Assembly (NCBI GenBank): GCA_016647705.1
Contig: CM028327.1
Span: forward strand, 8,317,726-8,381,725
Source: Eucommia ulmoides
Taxonomy: Eukaryota; Streptophyta; Magnoliopsida; Garryales; Eucommiaceae
Direction of reading: 5' to 3'
DNA: 64,000 nucleotides
The translations under genes were made by a program, and so were the position numbers. Below, piece after piece: positions 57,400-64,000 of the stretch. Every line of letters begins with the position of its first letter. The stretch's first letter is position 1. The notes under the pieces are model-generated. The model did no database searches. It saw nothing but the letters and a program-made list of their open reading frames with translations, and was not told the DNA's origin.

Positions 57400-58230
57400 T
57401 TTTAAGAGTTAATTTTTTCTTGAGGAGCTTATTCGAAATAGGCCTCCATAGGGTCGGGGTCCGAGTCAGGTAGCACGGCAGGGCGGTCTCGAATTTCTTT
57501 GATTTTCAGGACGACAATTTTTCAGAAGTTGAAGTTTTTTAGGAGAGCTAGTTTGAAATACATTCCCCTACGACGGGGGTCTGGGGTCAGATAGCACGGC
57601 AGGGCGACCCCGAATTTTTTCGATTTCACGGCGACGATTTTTTAAGAGTTGAAATTTTTTAGAGGAGTTAAATCGAAATACGCTCCCATACCGCCGGGGT
57701 CCAGGGTCAGATAGCGCGGCAGGGCGACCCCGAATTTTTCAATTTTCACGGCGACAACTTTTTAATAGTTAAACTTTTTTAGAGGAGCTAAATGGAAATA
57801 CGCTCCCATACCGCCGGGGTCAAGTAATACGGCAGGGCGACCCCGAATTTTTTCGATTTCACGGCAACAATTTTTCAAGAGTTGAACTTTTTTAAAGGAG
57901 CTAAATTGAAATACACTCCCATACGGCCGGGGTCCAGGGTCAAGTAGCACGGTAGGGCGGCCCCGAATTTTTTAGATTTCACGGCGATAATTTTTCAGGA
58001 GTTTAACTTCTTTAGAGGAGCTAATTTGAAATACGCTCTCATATCGCCGGGGTCCGGGGTCAGGTAGCACGGTAGGGCGACTCCGATTTTTTTAGATTTC
58101 ACAGTGACAATTTTCCAAGAGTTTAATTTTTTTAGAGGAGCTAATTAGAAATACGTTCCCATATCGCTGAGGTCCGAGGTCAGGTAGCACGGTAGGGCGA
58201 CCCCAAATTTTTTCGAATTTCAAGGCGACA
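57400..58230 (+). repeat. LARD array 1, unit about 120 bp, seven copies
   Basis: Each unit has TTTTTTAGAGGAGCTAA, GAAATACGCTCCCATA, CGCCGGGGTCC, AGGTAGCACGGTAGGGCGAC, CCCGAATTTTTT and GATTTCACGGCGACAA. A degenerate further unit follows at 58660-58720 after the GC-rich block. Confidence 0.88.
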
Positions 58231-58254
58231 CACGTTCACCGTGAACAAGTCCTG

Positions 58255-58590
58255 AGCATGGACCGGCGTTCAAAAAAATAAAAGTGAACCACAGGGTGGC
58301 GGGCACACGGCGAGTGGTCAGGAGCTTGCCGACCGCCGCCGTGCACTGGGCGACGGCCCAACCGGGCTGACCAGCACCCAAGTGGGTGCTGGGGACAGCG
58401 CCCACTTATGTTGGGCACTGGTAACCCCAGTGCCCTGGGGACTGCGCCCCCAAAGTGGTGCGCAGCGCCCACAAAAATAGGCGCTAAAGCTATCCCTAGA
58501 GCCCAACTGGGCGCTGGTGTCACCAACGCCCACAATGGGCACTGGTGACACCAGTGCCCTGGGGACTGCGCCCCCAAGCGGGCAAGCCCC
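58255..58590. repeat. GC-rich block with inverted and direct repeats in the LARD
   Basis: CAGTGCCCTGGGGACTGCGC occurs at 58428 and 58551. CACTGGTGACACCAGTG (58538-58554) and GGGCACTGGTAACCCCAGTG (58414) can fold as hairpins. Reading frames here come from composition. Confidence 0.75.
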
Positions 58591-59689
58591 TTGGCTTACC
58601 CCTTTCCATTTTTTATTTTTTTATTTTTTATTTATTTTTATTTTATATATATATACTTATGAATTTTTTTAGGGGAGAATTTGAGATAGACTCCCATCTG
58701 CGCCCAGCCGACCTGAGGCAGCACGACAGAACAAGGGGAGCCGGATTAGATGACGCCGACTCGGGGAGATGTGGTGAAATCTCTGGACGACACTCCTGGA
58801 CAACGTTCTTAGAGAAGGTCGTCACTGGACCCTGCCAGCTAGGAGTAGCACGGTAGGACAGTGTTTGTCGCTACCCAGACCATGTCGGCTAGCGGTAGCG
58901 CGACAGGGTGGTACCCGTTAAACTTGATGGTTCTGGATATGGGACACCAAGGCTGATGCCCCAGACGGTGCCACGCACACGGGCGCCGAGCAGAGGGATG
59001 CCGAGGAGGAGAGTGCTGACGAGAGGGCTGAGGTGGGTGAGATAGACGCTACTTCTCCTTGCACGAACACCCCTCACAACAAATGTAGAGAGGACTAAGC
59101 TTGGACCATCGCCTTTTCAGGACTTAGGATTGTGTAGAATCCTTTTTGTTTATTCTTGTTTTTCTACGCGCAAGCGTGTAAGCTTTCGAGCGACATATAC
59201 AATGTACTTCAGAGTCCACTCTTTTTTCTTGACGTTTTCGTCAAGCTGCTTTTCTGCTTGATCCTGTTTTCAGGGTTGTAAAATTTTGGAAATTTTGTTG
59301 AAAGCCCAGGGCCATGGACCACTAGCCCCCCAGTCCGGGACACGAGCTGATTGCAAGGAAATCGTGTTGTGGACTTAGGAGAAGGGTTTTCCAGGGTGCC
59401 TGGTCCTCTCGGTCCCCAGGGGCGCAACAAGTTGGTTGGGCCCCATGGCCGGTCATCGGGGAGTTCTCCGTAGTCAGGCTCATTCAAAAACCCTTTCAGG
59501 TTATCTCCATTTAGTCCGTGCAGGAGTAACTTCCATTTTAGAACGTCGGACTTATAGTCAACTAGTAGGGAGAGGTACTTGGTTGCAGACCCTCAGACCC
59601 GATCAATGCCCCGCCCTTGGTAGATGACCTTGGTCTGTCCCCGGGTACGGACTATTAACTTTCGGAAAAGGTCTGGTTGTCACCCTCGA

Positions 59690-60110
59690 CGCTGAGCGCC
59701 GGGGTTGAGGCTTGTGGAGAGTTACTCGCGACGCCAAGAGTCGGAATATTGGGCGGAGAATCATCCGCAACTCAAGGGGTCGGAATACCGTTGAAGAGAA
59801 TCATTCGCGACGCCGAGAACCGGGATGCAACTCAGGGGGTCGAAATGCAGCCGTGGAGAATCACTCGTGACGCCGAGAGTCGGGATGCGACTCAAGGGGT
59901 CGGAATGTAACCGTGGAGAATCACTCGCAACGTCGAGAGTCGGGATACGACTTAGGGGGTCGGAATGTAACCGTGGAGAATCACTCGCGACGCCGAGAGT
60001 CGGGATGTGACTCAGGGAGTAAGAATGTAACCGTGGAGAACTATTCACGACGCCGGAGTCGGGACGCGAATCTGGAGAATCATCCGCAACTCAGGCTGTC
60101 GGAATGTCGT
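59690..60110 (+). repeat. LARD array 2, unit about 60 bp, seven copies
   Basis: Units share GGAGAATCACTCGCGACGCC, GAGAGTCGGGATGCGACTC and AGGGGGTCGGAATGTAACC. All three forward frames stay largely open because the unit is close to a multiple of three; this is not evidence of a protein. Confidence 0.88.
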
Positions 60111-60829
60111 TGTTGGAGACAGGCTGGAGGGCGCTAGTCTCCATCTCTGGTAGGATGGAGGACTGCTTGTCTCCGCCTTTGAGTTGCATGCTCATAGTTG
60201 GCCACTGCTCGGACGTCGTGGTGGCGCGAGGGTGATGGGTAGGTGCCTCATCCCGCCTACGACGGGCCCTCAGGTCGGATCTTACTGCGTAGCTGGAAAG
60301 CTGAGCCTAATGGTAGCCCTAGTCAGTCCCCGACACCATGTCTTTGTTGATAATGGGATCTTGACGTGGTCGGGAGGGGCTCTCCAAGCCGGTAGCCCCA
60401 GTATGGCAAAATGGAGGGCGACTCTCGGGCACAAGCCCATTTGAAGATTCCACACGAATATCGTGATCTTGGGGTCACTCCTCGGGCCTTGCAGTCTATA
60501 GAGATGGTTCCCCCTGGACGGGGGTCAGCAGTAGGCACATGAGGAAGAGTTGTACATACAACTTGAACTCTTGCATTTGGCGTTCAAGGAGATCAACCCG
60601 AGATGCATCCACAGCTTCTGAGGTCTGTCCCACAGCCCCAAGTGACAGAGTTGATGGTATTGCCTGACCATGGGGGGCAGTTATCCTCGTTGGTGGGAGC
60701 TGAGGGGTATGCGCTTGGATTGTTCGACATGTCTTCTCGTTCTTCTGTTTTGTGTCTATCTAACTAGACCTTGTGATTACTCAAGCTCAACTGAGCAGAG
60801 AGCAGTGATCAGGGAAAGGCTTTTTGCTC

Positions 60830-60853
60830 GGTTCCCACAGACGGCACCAAACT
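60830..60853 (-). other. Primer-binding region of the LARD
   Basis: Minus strand TTTGGTGCCGTCTGTGGGAA directly follows the 5' LTR; plant gypsy elements commonly carry this block at the LTR junction. Confidence 0.7.
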
Positions 60854-60855
60854 GT

Positions 60856-61649
60856 TGATGCATAAAACTGGTACACACTTCGAGTATAGTCCAGTGAGAT
60901 GACAGGTGGGTCTTCTTGTTGAGGTGGCGTTGTCAGTCGAAAAGTCATCGCGTGAGCTATGCTGGGTCCTGGGAAGACTGACCTGCTGTGTCTAGAGTTC
61001 TACTCCTCAGATAGTGTACCTACAGAAGGCTCAGACCGGGGTTTATCCCGGTGAAACCCCTCCGGCATGGTAATCAGTGCTCAAAGATAAAAGGTGCAGA
61101 ATATAGCAAGTAAACAAATGAACTCACGAGTAATGTAAGTCATTCCAGCGTACCTTGGGCTTACATAGCCCCCGATATATATAGGGGTTGGAGATGATTA
61201 GTCGGGCTTAAACACGATTAATTAGTCGAAACCCAGTGTTTAGCCGATAATCCAGGGCATTTAGGAGATAATCGTTGGGTTTGGGCTTTTGGGCCCATTT
61301 GGCGAAGCCCACGGGCCTTTGTTAGACCTGCGGCAATGAGCTGGTGGAGGAGAGTGGAGATCCGTGGAGTCCTGAAACAAAAACAAGGTGAAAAGAGAAG
61401 TCGGTCGAGGTAAACAACTGAGTCCCTAAAATTGATCGCCGATGGAACGGCGCAGAGCTCAAAGCGGCATATCTCTGCAGGGCTCCTCGCTCCTCCCTAG
61501 GTGCAAATGAGATTCCAAGGAGGAGGCATAGTCGGTGTATACTCCAGCGTGGCGTTGTGGACTCTAGAATGCGTCCCTGTCATTGCGAGGGTTGAGACGT
61601 GGTTGGATCCTAAGTGCTGACTCAGAGGTGCCCAAAAATACCCTCATCA
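60856..61649 (-). repeat. 5' LTR of the LARD
   Basis: Partner of 56513-57284. Confidence 0.88.
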
Positions 61650-61654
61650 GTTAT

Positions 61655-61785
61655 ATTTTTGTCATTTCACACCACTTAACCAAAAATTGAATTAGACATA
61701 TAGGAAGCCAAATGTGATTTTGTTTCGTTTTCAAATGTTTAGAACAAATTTCTAAGTACAGATAAAGTTGTTCCCAGAACAAATT
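61655..61785 (+). repeat. Flank unit A, copy 2 (right part)
   Basis: Continues the unit cut at 56512; matches 62343-62470 (CATATAGGAAGC, AATGTTTAGAACAAATTTCT, AATTTGTTCTGG-like blocks). Confidence 0.75.
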
Positions 61786-61789
61786 TCTA

Positions 61790-62480
61790 ATTTTTAATTT
61801 TCATTTATAATTTGCTATTCTTCCTCTTACTGTAGGGTAATGAAGGAGGAGGAATGAAAGATCAACAGAAGGAGAGAGAGTTTGTTGTTATTGAGTTTAG
61901 TCTATTTTAGGACAAAAGATTTTTCATTTTGGTTGTACAATGTATTTTGGGGGGCTTCAAAAACCATTTATTTTATTCGTGACCAAAATGTTCTTCAGTC
62001 TAACAAGTTACTTGATTTGGCTTGATTTGGCCAGTGATCTATTTAGTATATATCTTTTTTGCAATAAATCCGAATTGTTGTTTAAATAATATGAATATCA
62101 TAGGATTGCGTTCAAATACTTCCATATTATTAATCTATTTCGATTTTGAGATTCAATCAAGTTGTTATAATTTTCTTCAGCGAGAATTGCAAGGGATGAA
62201 AAATAGCGGCAATTTTTCTTTTTTATTTATATATCTGACTAAGAAATAAGAATATTTTTGCTGATGAAGTTAATAAAACCCAAAAGATGGGCACTTATGA
62301 GCTAAAGTTTTGAACCAAAACTCCCCAATATTTTAATGGAGATATTTTTCTCATTTCACATCACTGACAAAAAGTTGAATTACATATAGGAAGCAAAATT
62401 TGATTTTGTTTTGTTTCCAAATGTTTAGAACAAATTTCTAAGTACGGATAAAATTGTTCCCAGAACCCAAACGCTACAGG
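61790..62480 (+). repeat. Kinase 3' end repeat, copy 3 (acceptor, 3' exon and unit A)
   Basis: TTTATAATTTGCTATTC...TGTAG (to 61835), then the exon GGTAATGAAGGAGGAGGAAT to about 61960, then unit A. The kinase coding region is absent. Confidence 0.8.
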
Positions 62481-63120
62481 CCTGCTTGGTTTAAATTTCC
62501 AACACATTTTTTCAAGTCGTTTCTCTAAATGCATTTCTTTGTTTTGAAGGGGAAAAAACTTTAATTCTAGAAGCGTTGATACGCATTTAAAAGAAAAAAA
62601 CTCTTAAAAATAAATAAAAATACGAATAATTTTAAATACTAATTCTAAAAATATTTACTTTTTTATTTCGATTTTTCATGGATGAATATTGATAAATACC
62701 AACGCTTCTCCACCCAATTTTTTCACTTTTGATTTTAAGTAACACTAGTTTTAGCCCGCGCAATATGCAAGTTTAGACGACAACAAAAAAAAATCATATT
62801 AAACAAGAATGATTAATCTTTTCAAAATGTAATTTTTAATTAAAGAATTTATGATAGAGATGTATTAAGTTTATTTATCATAATACGAAATAGTTATTTA
62901 CTATTTAGATGTTAAACCAATAGCAATTGTATGTTCTTTTTCATTGTATTTGTATTTAATACTCTTAATAAAATTAATCGAATACTCAATTTTTTTTGTA
63001 ACAAAATCCGTTTCGATTTTTCATGGATGAATATTGATAAATACCAACACTTCTCCACCCAATTTTTTTTGCTTTTGATTTTAAGTAATATATATATATA
63101 TATATATATATAGATATATA
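62480..63120 (+). repeat. Flank unit B, copies 2 and 3
   Basis: GGATGAATATTGATAAATAC and CTTCTCCACCCAATTTTTT occur at 62680-62730 and 63020-63070, about 340 bp apart. A TA microsatellite follows at 63089-63131. Confidence 0.75.
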
Positions 63121-63189
63121 TATATATATATAAAATAAAAACTTGAACTAAAATGGTTCGTTAGGTAATTTATTTAAAAAAAATAATAA

Positions 63190-63560
63190 TAATAATAATT
63201 TATAATTTGCTATTCTTTTTCTTATTGTAGGGGTAATGAAGGAGGAGGCGGAATGAAAGATCAACAAAAGGAGAGAAAATCTGTTGTTATTGAGTCTAGT
63301 GTTTTTTAGGACAAAATATTTGTGTTATTTCGGTTGTACAATGTATTTTTCTTTTTCTTTTTCGTTTTTTTTTTCTTTCCGTAAAGCTATTTATTTGAAA
63401 AAAAAAAAAATTAGCTATTGAGTCCCAAAATTTGAAGCCTGGCAGGCATAACGTGTTACCAAATTTGGCCAGCGATCTATTTATTATATATATATATACA
63501 CTTCCAATAAATCCAAATTGTTATTCAAATAATACATGTACAGATCTACTTGGTTTAGTT
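63190..63560 (+). repeat. Kinase 3' end repeat, copy 4
   Basis: Acceptor at 63230, exon from 63231 (GGGTAATGAAGGAGGAGGCG) to about 63350, then a short unit A piece (63440-63545). No coding region. Confidence 0.75.
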
Positions 63561-64000
63561 TTCCAACGCAATTTTTGAAGTCGTTTCTCTTAATGAGCAT
63601 TTATTTGTTTTTAAGGCTATGTCTGTTTGGGAGAATGAAAAAGAAAAAGAAAGATGAAAATATTTTTTTTTTATCTTTTGTGAAAGAAAATTTATTTTCC
63701 TAGAGTTCTACATTACTTGGTTGGAAAAAAAAAAAAAAAAACGAAACGAGAGAAAGTAATTCATTTTAATATCAAATGTGATTTTACTCATTCCCCTTCA
63801 CTTCTCTTTATTTTTTGGAAGAAAAAAAATTACTTCAAAATTTGTACATTTTTCTTGATATTTTATTTTTCCCATTTTTCATCGATACCAAATAACTTTT
63901 ATTTATTTTTTTCATTTGTCATCCTATTTTTCTTTTTATTTTATTTTCTATTCACTTGCCACTTAAAAAATATTTTTAAGAATAAAAAAATACAAATAAT
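63561..64000 (+). other. Flank unit B copy 4 and T-rich tail
   Basis: Begins like 62485-62560 (CAACGCAATTTTTGAAGTCG) and ends with TTTTTAAGAATAAAAAAATA as at 46232. In between is T-rich sequence with a TTTGGGAGAATGAAAAAG start, possibly a MITE. No gene. Confidence 0.5.

Larger units (their letters stand above)
56513..61649 (-). mobile_element. Non-coding LTR retrotransposon (LARD-like), 5.1 kb
   Basis: Two LTRs, 56513-57284 and 60856-61649, start TGATGCATAAAACTGG and end CCCATCA or CCTCATCA. Flanks are ATTAT (56508-56512) and GTTAT (61650-61654), one mismatch. A gypsy-type primer region (minus strand TTTGGTGCCGTCTGTGGGAA) lies inside the right LTR, so the element reads on the minus strand. 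The 3.6-kb interior has no gag or pol, only minisatellites and GC-rich repeats. Such elements move with enzymes from others. LTRs are about 90% alike by eye. Confidence 0.85.

Noticed and set aside
57400..58230. Regular repeats that might suggest a CRISPR array
   Set aside because: Plant DNA, unit about 120 bp with no distinct spacers; it is a minisatellite.
58236..58577. 113-codon minus ORF rich in Ala, Pro and Trp
   Set aside because: Falls on the GC-rich repeat block of the LARD; all frames are open there because of composition.
59677..60137. Several overlapping repetitive ORFs on both strands
   Set aside because: Produced by the 60-bp minisatellite, whose unit length keeps frames open.

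Overview
The window is nuclear DNA of a flowering plant, most likely a eudicot. Evidence: genes with GT-AG introns, plant-specific families (NF-YB, AWPM-19-like, FBL3-like F-box/LRR, organellar guanylate kinase, class XI myosin) and very dense nested plant transposons with AT-rich spacers. I cannot name the species. There are no convincing tRNA or rRNA genes and nothing bacterial.

Layout. 1-6986: a minus-strand Ty1/copia element with a 2.1-kb right LTR and a broken polyprotein; the left LTR runs off the window. 7665-8168: first-exon pseudogene of an FBL3-like F-box/LRR gene. 8169-14412: mostly AT-rich or low-complexity DNA with fragments of gypsy, CACTA and LINE-type elements. 14413-17221: a non-autonomous Mutator-like element (MULE) with long terminal inverted repeats. 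17679-18278: an intact single-exon NF-YB gene. 19605-20560: a tandem duplication of about 470 bp just upstream of the guanylate kinase gene. 20894-22510: an intact guanylate kinase gene (GK3-like) with an intron in its 3' UTR.

About 22590-38190: a 15.6-kb Kaonashi-type MULE inserted just behind the kinase gene. It has a MuDR-type transposase (+), a Ulp1-like C48 protease gene (-), two small ORFs, and about fifty copies of a TTAACGTTAACG-like motif in its introns and spacers. It was hit by a gypsy-like insertion (25765-27578) and by a Tekay-like solo LTR with perfect target duplications (28606-31147).

38792-46016: a second, short-LTR copia element interrupted by another LTR element (41492-45063), which itself holds a solo LTR of the first copia family (41913-44078). 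Target duplications support this three-level nest. 46605-48460: an AWPM-19-like gene remnant with a MITE in its promoter, a second MITE-like insert in its intron, and a solo LTR cutting off its end. 48623-49387: a partial guanylate kinase duplicate with an intact kinase domain but a new, unrelated N-terminus. Its 3' UTR exon is split by a PIF/Harbinger element (51463-55017) that also carries a spliced fragment of a myosin XI gene. 56513-61649: a non-coding LTR element (LARD-like) with two minisatellite arrays. 61790-64000: two more copies of the kinase 3' exon and its flank, without coding sequence.

Putting the pieces together, the 20.9-64 kb part was once a compact tandem array of the kinase gene's 3' end, since inflated several-fold by nested insertions. 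Only NF-YB and the first guanylate kinase look like clearly functional host genes; the second kinase copy is an open question. Coordinates of element ends are by eye unless a target duplication is quoted.
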